From DATJOJ01 sp035507035 (lineage in GTDB: Bacteria; Acidobacteriota; Terriglobia; Terriglobales; Acidobacteriaceae), in the NCBI GenBank assembly GCA_035507035.1, contig DATJOJ010000063.1:166574-230573 (forward strand): DNA of 64,000 nt, read 5' to 3'. A model generated the notes under the pieces. That model had not been told where the DNA came from. It made no database searches and worked only from the letters and a program-made list of their open reading frames with translations. Positions 34,238-44,016 of the stretch are shown piece after piece. Numbering within the stretch: the stretch's first letter is position 1; each line of letters starts with the position of its first letter. Position numbers and translations under genes: made by a program.

Positions 34238-35479
34238 CTAATCCTTGGCGTCTTCTTCTTGTCGCTTCTTGAACTCCATAATCTTGTCGAAGTCTTCTTT
34301 GCTGATACCCACAAGCCTCAGCAAGGATTCGTCTTGAATGGCTGCCTTGCGTAGCAATTCCGCCTTGTTGGTGCCGGCTTTTTGCAACAGCCTGCGAATT
34401 CGCCGCACTGCGATCTTTTTGCGATACGCTCCCCAAATCTTCATCGGCACAAACGAAAAGATGACCGGCGCCGCATGGTGAGAAAACTGTAACAGCTCAT
34501 AACTTACGCGATCCGTCGTTCTCTCCCACAAGCTGGGCTTCTTGGGATTGCTCTCCAGCGTTTTGGGATACATCGGCCAAGCGCCTTTATATTGCTCACG
34601 CCACAGTTTCACGTAGCGTTCGATCTTATTTCTTAGCTCAACCGGAATCCCGTCCGAGCCGTTCCTGGCAGCAAGGATCTTGTCTCCCTTTACCATCGAG
34701 TGATGTCGAAGGTTCGAAATCGCGGTGCGATCCGAGCCTTTTAAATTGCTCATGCTTGGCTCGTACTGCAACCCCAAGAACTGGCAAACCGCCTGCATGT
34801 GCCCCACCGGATCTTTCACCATTTCCTCGTAATCGATTTGGTGAACGCGGCCGCCGCGCTTAATCAACTCATCGCATTCGCGCTTCAGATCGTAGTATCC
34901 GATGATGGCCCGCAGTGTCATGCCACGGCGATTGAAGAACGGTGAAGTTTCCGCCGCCTCCAAAATACTGCGGCAAATGTGACGCAAATCGCGCCAAATA
35001 ATGATGAACCGAGCGTTAGGAAACACTCGGCTCAGCCGTGCGACTTCATCATGATAGGTGGGCGACTTGCATCCCCACACCGAAGCATTCTTCTTCTGCC
35101 GCGCGTACTCGACATAGACCGCGCGCACCGCTTTATCGAGATCGCGAATGCCATCCGGGATGACGCTGCCATCGAATTTGTGCCGCGCCAGCGCCGCATT
35201 CCAGAACTCCCAGCGCCGAATCCAGCGAGTAGTGTCGCGCGGAATCCAGAACAACGAAGTCAAATGCGGCAGATCGCCCTCATACATCAAGGCAATTTGC
35301 GAATGTTGATTCAGCAGCGCATAGAGCAAAGATGTTCCCGAACGGAACATCCCAATCACAAATAGCGGATCCTCTTGTGGGTGATGGGCCACAGCCGTTG
35401 CCGTGGCGTAACCCGCTGCTTCCGGGGCCACCGATTGCTGATTTGACTCGCCGACTTGTACTTGCGGTTGCATATTCAA
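34238..35479 (-). CDS. Sulfotransferase family protein
   Basis: A 413-residue PAPS-dependent sulfotransferase-like enzyme. The 5'-phosphosulfate loop is FVIGMFRSGTSLLYALL. ARFIIIWRDLRHICRSIL is the 3'-phosphate-binding segment. A polar, charged C-terminal extension (about residues 350-413) contains KEDFDKIMEFKKRQEE. It sulfates a hydroxyl or amine of the product. It begins 24 nt downstream of NRPS 1. Confidence 0.85.
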   Translation of the reverse strand: MNMQPQVQVGESNQQSVAPEAAGYATATAVAHHPQEDPLFVIGMFRSGTSLLYALLNQHSQIALMYEGDLPHLTSLFWIPRDTTRWIRRWEFWNAALARHKFDGSVIPDGIRDLDKAVRAVYVEYARQKKNASVWGCKSPTYHDEVARLSRVFPNARFIIIWRDLRHICRSILEAAETSPFFNRRGMTLRAIIGYYDLKRECDELIKRGGRVHQIDYEEMVKDPVGHMQAVCQFLGLQYEPSMSNLKGSDRTAISNLRHHSMVKGDKILAARNGSDGIPVELRNKIERYVKLWREQYKGAWPMYPKTLESNPKKPSLWERTTDRVSYELLQFSHHAAPVIFSFVPMKIWGAYRKKIAVRRIRRLLQKAGTNKAELLRKAAIQDESLLRLVGISKEDFDKIMEFKKRQEEDAKD

Positions 35480-35503
35480 TTTTTCTTTCTGACGGTGGCG
35501 TTT

Positions 35504-38500
35504 CTATGCTACCGCGTCTGTTTGCAGACGGGTTGCCTCGGCCAATGAACTTTTCAATCGGTTTGCCAATTCCTCCACGTTCTCTTCGTAAAACATGGAT
35601 TCATGCCCACCGGGAATGCGAAACACCTCCATGCCTTCCGCAATCACGCCGTCCCAACTGGCATGGAACTGCCAATACGGACCGTCCGGCCAATCGGTCG
35701 ATTGAAAAAATACCACCTTTGCCCCGCCGGGATGCGGACCGGGACGATAATCGAACGAAGCGGGATGCACAATTGTATCGAGATCCTCGAGGCCTCTTTC
35801 ATTCACCTTCAGGTGAAACGCATTGTGAATTCGCCAATAACCTACGCTCAGGTGGCGGCGAATTCCGACTAACCTGTCGCCCGCAAACTCCGACCACTTC
35901 TGCCGACGAAGATTTGTAAACTGCGTCTGCGCCCGCTTCCACAGCACGCGCCAGCGGCCCTCTTGCGAGAAGTCCTGGTAAAACGCTGGATTCTGCGCGT
36001 CGAACAAACCGAGCAAGGCGACCTCGTGTCCCGCCGAAAGCAGTTGCCGCGCCATCTCGTAGGCGATAACGCCATTCACGCACAATCCAGCAATGTAATA
36101 AGGCCCGGCAGGCTGCACTTCACGCATGCGTGCCACCAGCCCGGCAGCAATATCTTCCAAGGTATACGGCGCCGGCAACTGGCACGCATCGGCAGCGGGA
36201 AGATGCAAGCCCAGAAGCGGCTGATCATTCCCCAAACGTTTTGCCAGGGGAAGCAGGAAAGAACCACCACGCACCCAGAACAGCGGCGGCTTCGAACCCA
36301 GCGGCTGCACCGGCACCACCGCGGGATGCCGAACCGGCTCGCTCCGCCGATCCAGAATCGCCGCCAGTTGCCGGACCGTCGGCGACTGAAAAACGTCCGC
36401 TAGCGACAGCCTTCTTCCAAACCTCTGCTCAACTCGCAACAAAAGTTTGGCGATAAGCAGGGAGTGTCCGCCAAGATCGAAAAAGTTATGTGTAACTCCA
36501 AAGCCTTGCTTTCCTAAAACTTCCTGCCACAATTCCAGCAACTCAGCTTCAAGTGGAGTCTTTGGGGCAGTAAATAGCTTCTCTGACGCGCGCGCCGGAA
36601 CCGTGAGCGCCTGGCGATTCACCTTGCCGTTCGCCATCAGCGGCAGTTTCTCAAGCACTACCACCGTCGAAGGGACCATCGCCTCCGGCAGTTTCTTCGC
36701 CAGGAAATGCCGCAATTCTTCGGCATCAAAATCGTCTGGCACAGCGGGAACAACATAAGCTACTAGTTCCGCCTCGCTCAGCGGGTCCTCACGCAACGTC
36801 ACGACAGTTTGCCGGACGTTCTTATGCTCGAGAATGCGTGCTTCGATCTCTTCCAGTTCAATCCGCAGCCCACGAATCTTTACCTGGTGATCGAGCCGTC
36901 CCAGGAACTCCAAGTTTCCACCCGGCAAATAGCGAACCAGGTCGCCGGTTTTATACAAGCGCGCGCCCGGCGTGTCACTGAAAATATCCAAGACAAATTT
37001 CTCACGCGTCTCTGCCGGCTGGTTGAGATAACCGCGCGCCACGCCCGCTCCCCCCACATAAAGTTCGCCCGGAACTCCCGCGGGCACCGGGTTCATGCGT
37101 GGATCGAGCACGTACACGCGCGCATTCGGGATTGGCCGGCCGATCGGAACGCTTTCCAGATCACCCGGATTCACCCGATACACCGTGCTCCACACCGTCG
37201 CTTCCGTCGGACCGTACTCGTTGTACAAATCGCTCTGTGCCAGAAGTCCGAAGTGCCGTTCGACCAATTCCCCCGGGCACGCTTCTCCAGCGACGATCAC
37301 CACCCGCAACGAATCGAGCTGCTCGCCTTTGGCTTGCTCCAGCAACAAGCTGTACAGCGAAGGAACGCAGAGGAGATGTGTAATCTTGTGGCGCTCGACC
37401 AGGCTTGCCAGCCGCATCAGATTCGATTGCACCGGTCCGGGCGTCATCACTAGCGTGCCGCCCTGACAGAGTGTGCCGAAAATACCGGCCAGAGAGCTGT
37501 CAAACGAAAACGAAGAAAGTAGCAGGAAGCGCCCAACGTCCGCTCCGTAGTAGAGCGAGCGCGCATGCGTGGAGTGCACCAGGTTGGCGTGCGTGATCTG
37601 CACGCCCTTCGGCCGGCCGGTCGAACCGGAAGTGTAGATCAGGTAAGCCAGATTGTCCGGCCGCACTGAATTCTTCACCGCATCGGAAGGCAACCGATCC
37701 CAAGCGATGCCGTCAACATAAATGACTTCTGCTCCATTCGCGGGTGGTTGGCTGCGCAAGCGGCTGTGCGTCAGTAAACATTTCACATGGCTGTCGGACA
37801 GCACGTAGCCATGTCGTTCCGCCGGATAGCCCGGATCGAGCGGCACACATGCGCCGCCGGCTTTGAGCACCGCCAGAACGGAAGCGGCCATCTCCCAGGA
37901 GGGCTCGAGGTAAATGCCTACCGCCGTCTCCGGACCGACACCGCGTTGCTGCAAAAAAGCCGCGAGCTGATTGCTTTTCTCATCCAGTTCGCGATAGCTC
38001 AACTGGGAATTCTCATCGATCAGCGCAATCGCCTCCGGCGAACGCTCAACCTGTGCAGTGAATAGCTGATGCACGCAAACATCGGGCGACGGCTCCGCCC
38101 TCGCGCCGCTCCACTCATGGCACAATTGTTCCCGCTCCGCGGCGCCCAGCATGTCGAGCTGCGAGATCGGCAGGCCGGGATTCGCCACGATGCTCCGCAG
38201 CAGGGTGATGAAGTGCCCTGCCATGTGAGCAATAGTTTCAGAGTCGAACAAGTCCGTGCTGTACTTGAAGCGGCCAATCAAACCCGCGGGCCGCTCGTCC
38301 AGTTCCAAACACAAATCCAGTTTCGAATATCCAGTGTCTACTTCGGATTGGGTGAGCGCCACCGTCCATCCGTTCTGCGAATCTGGTACCGGCGGCTCGA
38401 GCGTGAGCAGAACCTGAAATAGCGGATTGAAACTCAAACTGCGATTGGGATGTAGTTCGCTCACCACGTGTGTGAAGGGCGCGTCGTCATTGGATAACGC

Positions 38501-39571
38501 GTCCAGCGCGACTTCGCGCGTGCGGCGCACCAGTTGCCGGAAGCTGGGATCGCCTGACAGGTCGTTGCGCAAAACTACCAGGTTGAGGAAATATCCCAGC
38601 AGGCCTTCGAGTTCTGACCGTTTGCGTCCCGAGCTCACCGTCCCAATCGGCAAATCTTCCGAAAAAGAATACCGGTGCAGCAAAACCGCGAACGCGGCAA
38701 TCAATCCCATGAACAGGGTCCCGCCTTCGCGCCGGCTCAGCAGCTTGAGCGCATCGCTCAGCTCCTTGGGAATTACCACGGGATGAATCGCCCCGTGAAA
38801 ACTCTGGACGGCCGGACGCGGACGGTCTGAGGGCAACTGCTGTACTGGCAAATCGCCGCCCAATTGTTTCCGCCAATACGATAATTGCGATGCAAGGTGA
38901 CCGCTGCTCAACAGCCAGTCCCGCTCCCACGAGGCAAATGCGCGATACTGCGTCGGCAATTCGGGGAGCGGCGGTTCCTTGCCACTCGAAAACGCTTCGT
39001 ACAGCGTCGCTACTTCCGGCAGCAATACACGATAGATCGAATAGCCGTCGAAAATGATGTGGTGGAGTGTCAGAATCAAGCGGTGCTCGTTGTCGGTCAG
39101 ATGCACCAACAGCGCACGGAACAACGGTCCTTCCGACAACTGAAACAACTTCAGCGAATCTTCCACCGCCAACCGCTTGGCTTCCGCTTCCCTGTCGGCG
39201 GCCGGTAAATGACGCAGATCGATCACGCGCAGAGAAAACGGCTTTGCCGGCTGGATCACCTGCACCGGCTCACCGTTCATCAAAACAAAATTGGTGCGCC
39301 ATGCCTCATGCCGCCGGATGATTTCCGTCAGCGTGCGCTCCAGCACGGCAACATCGAGCCGCCCATGACGATGAATCGTGACCGGCTCGTTGTAAATCGG
39401 AATTTCCGGGACTAACTGGGCATGCAGCCAAATCTGCTGCTGGGCAAAAGACAGCGGGGCAGTGATCACGGCCGTCACGGCTCCGTTGCCGTTGTTATTG
39501 CCAGAACCAGGAACGACCAATCCCTCCCGTCCCTTGATTTCTACTGTATTGCCCATGTATTGCCCATTCAA
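35504..39571 (-). CDS. Nonribosomal peptide synthetase 1, C-A-T-TE, with cysteine in TE active site
   Basis: A 1355-residue synthetase. The C domain (about 38-470) starts LSFAQQQIWL, has the intact HHIIFDG motif, and resembles LCL types. The A domain (about 485-985) has YTSGSTGRPKG and NEYGPTEATVW; my reading of the ten pocket residues is D-S-A-L-I-A-E-V-W-K, with no clear known substrate. The carrier Ser is in FFDLGGHSLL. The TE (about 1100-1345) has AGLCVNG where GxSxG is expected, making C1164 the probable nucleophile, with H in GGHESMF. It likely joins the aminoacyl unit of NRPS 2 to its own amino acid and releases it. It starts 7 nt after the P450 gene. Confidence 0.92.
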   Translation of the reverse strand: MNGQYMGNTVEIKGREGLVVPGSGNNNGNGAVTAVITAPLSFAQQQIWLHAQLVPEIPIYNEPVTIHRHGRLDVAVLERTLTEIIRRHEAWRTNFVLMNGEPVQVIQPAKPFSLRVIDLRHLPAADREAEAKRLAVEDSLKLFQLSEGPLFRALLVHLTDNEHRLILTLHHIIFDGYSIYRVLLPEVATLYEAFSSGKEPPLPELPTQYRAFASWERDWLLSSGHLASQLSYWRKQLGGDLPVQQLPSDRPRPAVQSFHGAIHPVVIPKELSDALKLLSRREGGTLFMGLIAAFAVLLHRYSFSEDLPIGTVSSGRKRSELEGLLGYFLNLVVLRNDLSGDPSFRQLVRRTREVALDALSNDDAPFTHVVSELHPNRSLSFNPLFQVLLTLEPPVPDSQNGWTVALTQSEVDTGYSKLDLCLELDERPAGLIGRFKYSTDLFDSETIAHMAGHFITLLRSIVANPGLPISQLDMLGAAEREQLCHEWSGARAEPSPDVCVHQLFTAQVERSPEAIALIDENSQLSYRELDEKSNQLAAFLQQRGVGPETAVGIYLEPSWEMAASVLAVLKAGGACVPLDPGYPAERHGYVLSDSHVKCLLTHSRLRSQPPANGAEVIYVDGIAWDRLPSDAVKNSVRPDNLAYLIYTSGSTGRPKGVQITHANLVHSTHARSLYYGADVGRFLLLSSFSFDSSLAGIFGTLCQGGTLVMTPGPVQSNLMRLASLVERHKITHLLCVPSLYSLLLEQAKGEQLDSLRVVIVAGEACPGELVERHFGLLAQSDLYNEYGPTEATVWSTVYRVNPGDLESVPIGRPIPNARVYVLDPRMNPVPAGVPGELYVGGAGVARGYLNQPAETREKFVLDIFSDTPGARLYKTGDLVRYLPGGNLEFLGRLDHQVKIRGLRIELEEIEARILEHKNVRQTVVTLREDPLSEAELVAYVVPAVPDDFDAEELRHFLAKKLPEAMVPSTVVVLEKLPLMANGKVNRQALTVPARASEKLFTAPKTPLEAELLELWQEVLGKQGFGVTHNFFDLGGHSLLIAKLLLRVEQRFGRRLSLADVFQSPTVRQLAAILDRRSEPVRHPAVVPVQPLGSKPPLFWVRGGSFLLPLAKRLGNDQPLLGLHLPAADACQLPAPYTLEDIAAGLVARMREVQPAGPYYIAGLCVNGVIAYEMARQLLSAGHEVALLGLFDAQNPAFYQDFSQEGRWRVLWKRAQTQFTNLRRQKWSEFAGDRLVGIRRHLSVGYWRIHNAFHLKVNERGLEDLDTIVHPASFDYRPGPHPGGAKVVFFQSTDWPDGPYWQFHASWDGVIAEGMEVFRIPGGHESMFYEENVEELANRLKSSLAEATRLQTDAVA

Positions 39572-39578
39572 AAGCTAC

Positions 39579-40826
39579 TTAGTTCTGCGTCGACCAGGAA
39601 ATCGGCAGGGCCGTCAATCCGCGAAGCCCCAGATTCTCGCGCCAAACAATCGTTCCAGTATCAAGCTTCAGATCCCGCAAACGGCGCAACATGGTCGCGA
39701 AAGCAATCTGCGCCTCAATCCGCGCCAGCGGGGCGCCGAAGCAGAAGTGCGCTGCAAAACCAAAAGCTACATGCCGATTATCTTTGCGCCGAATATCCAG
39801 CCGATCGGGATCCGGAAAATGTTCTGGATCGCGATTGGCCGCGCCCATTACTGCAATCACTGCGTCCCGGCGATGAATGCGCTTGCTTCCCATTTCAATA
39901 TCTTCGGGACAAATGCGTGCCGTATGTTGGCTGGGGCTCTCATAACGCAGCAATTCTTCGACTGCCGACGGAATCAACGATAGATCGGACCTTAATTCCG
40001 CAAGAACATCCGGATTCCGCAACAAGGTCAGCGTGCCATTGCCAATGAGGTTGGTCGTGGTTTCCTGTCCGCCCACCATGGTCACGATCAAGTTCGCGAC
40101 TACTTCTTCCACGCTCAGTCGGTCTCCATCCACTTCCGCAGCAAGCAGATCGTGCACCAATCCTTCGCGGGGATGTTCCTGCTGCGACGCAATCGCATCG
40201 CGAAAATACGCCGTCATCTCAGTCAAGGTTCGTAACACGCGATGTGCACGGTCCGGATTGTGCTGGAAGTTCCCAAGCATCTCGGCAAAATCCGCCGACC
40301 ACCCCTTGAGTTGCTCATGATCGGAGGTCGAAACCCCCAGCAACTCTGCCGTTACGATTGCGGGCAGTGGCGCTGCGAATTCACGGACCAGATCCATGTG
40401 TCCGTTGGCCTGCACGCCATCGAGCAATCGGTCGGCGATCCCTTGAATGTGCGATCGCAGCATCTCAACCTTCTTCGGCGTGAAAGCCTGCGAGCACAGT
40501 CCACGGAGACGCGTGTGCGCAGGCGCATCCATAAAGAGCATCTGCTTGACCATCACATTCGCAATCGGACCTAATTGCGACAGGCCCATTTTTGCCAGCT
40601 GTTGCGGCGCAGGCGTGCGGTCGGCGGAAAAATCCCGCAGCACGTGAACGACGTCGTCATATCGTGTTACGACCCATGCATGCAAAAAAGGATCCCAGTG
40701 CACGGGATCTTCGTCGCGCAATCGCTTATAAAGAGGATAGGGGTTGGCCAAAACCTCGGGATCGAGCAAGTGGTAAAGGCTGAGCACCGCTTCACCGCGG
40801 TTCGTGCTGGCAGATTGCGTGACCAT
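39579..40826 (-). CDS. Cytochrome P450, probable carrier-bound amino acid hydroxylase
   Basis: A 415-residue soluble bacterial P450. The heme-binding loop is FGFAAHFCFGAPLAR, with the cysteine ligand present but an Ala in place of the usual third Gly. The I-helix reads IVTMVGGQETTTNLIG, and ExxR is in EELLRYESP. It is translated 2 nt after the A-T synthetase and 7 nt before NRPS 1. P450 plus stand-alone A-T didomain is the arrangement that beta-hydroxylates carrier-bound amino acids in nikkomycin and aminocoumarin pathways. A ferredoxin partner is not in the window. Confidence 0.9.
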   Translation of the reverse strand: MVTQSASTNRGEAVLSLYHLLDPEVLANPYPLYKRLRDEDPVHWDPFLHAWVVTRYDDVVHVLRDFSADRTPAPQQLAKMGLSQLGPIANVMVKQMLFMDAPAHTRLRGLCSQAFTPKKVEMLRSHIQGIADRLLDGVQANGHMDLVREFAAPLPAIVTAELLGVSTSDHEQLKGWSADFAEMLGNFQHNPDRAHRVLRTLTEMTAYFRDAIASQQEHPREGLVHDLLAAEVDGDRLSVEEVVANLIVTMVGGQETTTNLIGNGTLTLLRNPDVLAELRSDLSLIPSAVEELLRYESPSQHTARICPEDIEMGSKRIHRRDAVIAVMGAANRDPEHFPDPDRLDIRRKDNRHVAFGFAAHFCFGAPLARIEAQIAFATMLRRLRDLKLDTGTIVWRENLGLRGLTALPISWSTQN

Positions 40827-40828
40827 GG

Positions 40829-42691
40829 CTACTTCGCGTTCACTGGATCCCGGCCCCGCAGACGCTCGATCTCGGCGGAAAGCTGGGATGCGGTCGGCGA
40901 ATCGAACACCGTGCGCAGCGGCAGCTCTACTCCGAACGAATCCCGCGCCCGGGCAATAAGCTGCGTACCGAGCAAGGAATGTCCGCCCAGGAAAAAGAAA
41001 TTATCGTTGACACCGACGTGCTCAAGCCCGAGCAGTTCGGAGACGATCTGCACCACGCGGGCCTCAATCGGCGTTGACGGCCCTACGCGCATGCTGTCGC
41101 CGATGGTATTTTCCAGCGTGGGCGCCGGCAATTCCGCTCGATCGATCTTGCCGTTCGCGCTCAGGGGAAGCTCGCTCATGCGCACAAACGCGCTTGGAAT
41201 CATGTAATCGGGGAGATAGCGCTGCAGGTATTGCTGCAAGGAATTTTGCGTCAGCTTCGCACCGGCCGCCGACACGATGTAGGCAATAAGACGGGTGTCG
41301 CCATTGTCTCCGCGCGCGACCACCGCGCTTGCCTCCACGCCGAAGCATTGGTCAAGCCGCAACACGATCTCTTCCGGCTCGATGCGGAAACCGCGAATCT
41401 TGATCTGATCGTCAACTCTTCCGACAAAGGCAATTCCACCGCTTGGCAGCAGGCGCGTTAAGTCTCCCGTCTTGTACATACGCCCGCCGGCAGAAGCAAA
41501 CGGATTGACGATGAACCGTGTCGCGGTCAACTCTAGCTGGTTGAGATAACCTCGGCCAACTCCTTCGCCGGCGATATGCAACTCCCCCACTTCCCCGCTC
41601 GCGACCGGACGCAAGTTCTCGTCCAGAATATAGACCTGCAAGTTGTCGATCGGCAGGCCGATTGGCGGCAGAGCAGTCGGATTTCGATTCGGTGCCACTT
41701 CACCCGAAGTCGCAACCACCGTACACTCCGTCGGCCCGTAATTATTGACGAAGCGGAACGGCAAGCCGGTGCTGGGATAGTGGTGCAGGGCATCGCCTCC
41801 GGTCAGCAACAGCCGCAATGACGTCCCCGCGGGCCACGCCACCGTAATCATGCCTTCCGCCAATGGGGTTGGAACAAAGCTAACCGTGATCTTCTCTTTC
41901 ACCAGCCAATCGCGCAGCGGCTCCGCCGCCACTCGCACATCCTCGTCGGCAAAATGAATACTGCAGCCCGCCGCCAGATTCGGCCAAATCTCCCACACCG
42001 CGGCGTCGAACCCGATGCTGGCTACCTGGCTCACGCGCTCACTTGCAGAAATCTCAAACGCCCTGCGATGCCACGCGATCAGATTGCGCAGGTTGCCATG
42101 CGTGATCTCCACGCCCTTCGGCTGTCCCGTCGAACCGGAGGTATAAATGATGTAAGCGAGATTCTCCGCTGTAAGCGCAACCTTCGGATCGGCCTCAGAA
42201 CAATTTGCAATCTGGCTCGCATCGCTATCAAGGTAAACCGGATTCCATCCCAGATTACCGATGCGCTGTCCCATTTCCTGCCGCGTGATCAATGCCGGAA
42301 CCCGCGCATCTTCCGACATAAAGCGCAAACGCTCGACCGGATAATCCGGGTCGAGTGGAAGATATGCGCCTCCTGCTTTCAGAATTGCTAACGCGGATAC
42401 CACCATGGCAGGCCCGCGCTCCAGGCACACACCGACAGGAATCTCTGGTGCAATTCCGAGCGTTCGCAAATACTGCGCAAGTTGGTTGGCTCGCGCTTCC
42501 AGTTCGCGATAGTTAAGAGTCTCGTTCGCCGAGACAAGTGCAGGGGCATCCGGCGCAGCTTCCGCCGCGGCGCGCACCAATTCCGTTACCAACGGGGAAT
42601 GGTGAGGATTCCCGTTGGTCGGTTCCAGCAGAACTCCGTGTTCTCGCTGGCTGGGTTGATGAGTTTCTGAGTTGGAGAAGGGCGCTTGCAA
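40829..42691 (-). CDS. Nonribosomal peptide synthetase 2, A-T didomain, predicted leucine-specific
   Basis: A 620-residue adenylation-thiolation protein with no C or TE domain. The A domain has YTSGSTGQPKG, NNYGPTECTV and the A10 lysine in LPLSANGKIDR. Aligning its pocket by eye to GrsA gives D-A-W-F-L-G-N-V-V-K, the textbook leucine code. The carrier Ser is in FFFLGGHSLLGTQ. It probably loads Leu onto its own carrier for modification by the adjacent P450 and transfer to the C domain of NRPS 1. A GT4 gene lies 64 nt upstream. Confidence 0.92.
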   Translation of the reverse strand: MQAPFSNSETHQPSQREHGVLLEPTNGNPHHSPLVTELVRAAAEAAPDAPALVSANETLNYRELEARANQLAQYLRTLGIAPEIPVGVCLERGPAMVVSALAILKAGGAYLPLDPDYPVERLRFMSEDARVPALITRQEMGQRIGNLGWNPVYLDSDASQIANCSEADPKVALTAENLAYIIYTSGSTGQPKGVEITHGNLRNLIAWHRRAFEISASERVSQVASIGFDAAVWEIWPNLAAGCSIHFADEDVRVAAEPLRDWLVKEKITVSFVPTPLAEGMITVAWPAGTSLRLLLTGGDALHHYPSTGLPFRFVNNYGPTECTVVATSGEVAPNRNPTALPPIGLPIDNLQVYILDENLRPVASGEVGELHIAGEGVGRGYLNQLELTATRFIVNPFASAGGRMYKTGDLTRLLPSGGIAFVGRVDDQIKIRGFRIEPEEIVLRLDQCFGVEASAVVARGDNGDTRLIAYIVSAAGAKLTQNSLQQYLQRYLPDYMIPSAFVRMSELPLSANGKIDRAELPAPTLENTIGDSMRVGPSTPIEARVVQIVSELLGLEHVGVNDNFFFLGGHSLLGTQLIARARDSFGVELPLRTVFDSPTASQLSAEIERLRGRDPVNAK

Positions 42692-42755
42692 CTGACAACT
42701 CCTAATTCACTGCATCTGCGGCCCGGTTCAGCCGCAAACCGTTCTATCCTTTAAT

Positions 42756-44009
42756 CTAATCGTTGTTTGTCTGGCCGACCGGCTCCCTCATTGCGGACGG
42801 ATTCATGCGGAAAACCTTTTCGATGCCCACGGAACGTTCCCTAACTACCTGCTGATAAATATTCATCAGATTTTGATAATTGATCGCCGCTGTGTACTTG
42901 CTTTCAAATTCCTGTCTCGCCTGTTCGCCCAGCCGGCTCATGTGATCGTTCCGCTGCCAAGCCTGGGTTACGGCCTGGGCTAACCCCTGGGCGTCGCCGG
43001 GGGTAAAGAACATACCGGTGTAATCATCCTTGACAATCTCCTGCATCGCTCCCAGCTTCGAAGCGATTACCGGAACGCCGCAAGCATATGCCTCAATAAT
43101 GGTAAGTGGCAAGTTTTCATAGAGTTCGCTGGGAAAAATGACGAAGCGCGCGCCTTTCATCGCCTCGAGAACCCCCTCGCGCGGCTGGCGCTCGATGAAA
43201 GTGATATTGCTCAGCCCTTGCGCCTTCGCTTGGGCCTGTACTTGCTCCAACGCCGGGCCGTCGCCCATAATCCGCAAAGGAATAGTCTTCGGCACCTGTT
43301 GCCATGCCTTTAATAATGTGAGCGCACCTTTTTCTCGCGATACGCGCCCCACAAACAGCGCATACGATCCCTGTCCGGTTCTCTTCCCCGGATCCGGATC
43401 GACACAGTTGGGTTTCACCGTGATCTTGTCCGCCGGAATGCCATTGCTTACGAACTTGCTGCGCGAAAATTCCGTTAACGCAATATAGCGATCGACGGTA
43501 CTCGTCCAAGTCTTACGCGCCCGATGGACAGAAAGCATCAACGCAACCGCTGCGGTTTGTGAGCGCGATTCGCGATAGCAGCCATGGGCCACTGATTGCC
43601 ACAAACTGCCGTGAGTGCAATCTTCACAAGGCTTGCCATCGCGAATGAAGTTTGCTCCCGGGCACATCATGCGATAGTTGTGCAGCGTGTGCACCACCGG
43701 CACCTGTTGTTCCCGGCAAGCCCACAAAATCGAAGGCGAGATGAGCGGAAACGTGTTGTGCACATGCACGATGTCCGGCCGATTTTTCTTCAGCAAATCG
43801 GTAAACTCGCGGTGCGAATCGTTCGACCATACCGTGCGTCCGATCAGAGTCAGCCGCTGCATCGGCGAATACTGCTGCATCTCGCTATTGAAACGCTGAT
43901 ACTCGATGACCTCGTGGCCCCCGGCGCGCAGCAGATCTCGCTCCTGCCAGAAGACGACATCCTCGCCACCCTGAATCAGATACGTGTTGTGAACCAGAAC
44001 GATCTTCAC
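42756..44009 (-). CDS. GT4-family glycosyltransferase
   Basis: The start is taken at GTG 44009, 8 nt after the upstream gene's stop, because the family begins with KIVLVHN; an ATG at 44039 would overlap that gene. The protein is about 417 residues with two Rossmann domains: KIVLVHNTYLIQGGEDVV, DIVHVHNTFPL and TLHNYRMMCPG in the acceptor half; ALFVGRVSREKGALTLLKAW and PSELYENLPLTIIEAYACG (the E-x7-E donor motif) in the C-terminal half. A retaining transferase that builds the repeat unit on the inner face of the membrane. Confidence 0.88.
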   Translation of the reverse strand: MKIVLVHNTYLIQGGEDVVFWQERDLLRAGGHEVIEYQRFNSEMQQYSPMQRLTLIGRTVWSNDSHREFTDLLKKNRPDIVHVHNTFPLISPSILWACREQQVPVVHTLHNYRMMCPGANFIRDGKPCEDCTHGSLWQSVAHGCYRESRSQTAAVALMLSVHRARKTWTSTVDRYIALTEFSRSKFVSNGIPADKITVKPNCVDPDPGKRTGQGSYALFVGRVSREKGALTLLKAWQQVPKTIPLRIMGDGPALEQVQAQAKAQGLSNITFIERQPREGVLEAMKGARFVIFPSELYENLPLTIIEAYACGVPVIASKLGAMQEIVKDDYTGMFFTPGDAQGLAQAVTQAWQRNDHMSRLGEQARQEFESKYTAAINYQNLMNIYQQVVRERSVGIEKVFRMNPSAMREPVGQTNND

Positions 44010-44016
44010 GATAAGC

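Noticed and set aside
33876..34436. Open frame of 186 codons on the minus strand
   Set aside because: It overlaps the sulfotransferase gene in another frame, is rich in Arg/Gly/Gln without any domain pattern, and has no ribosome-binding site.
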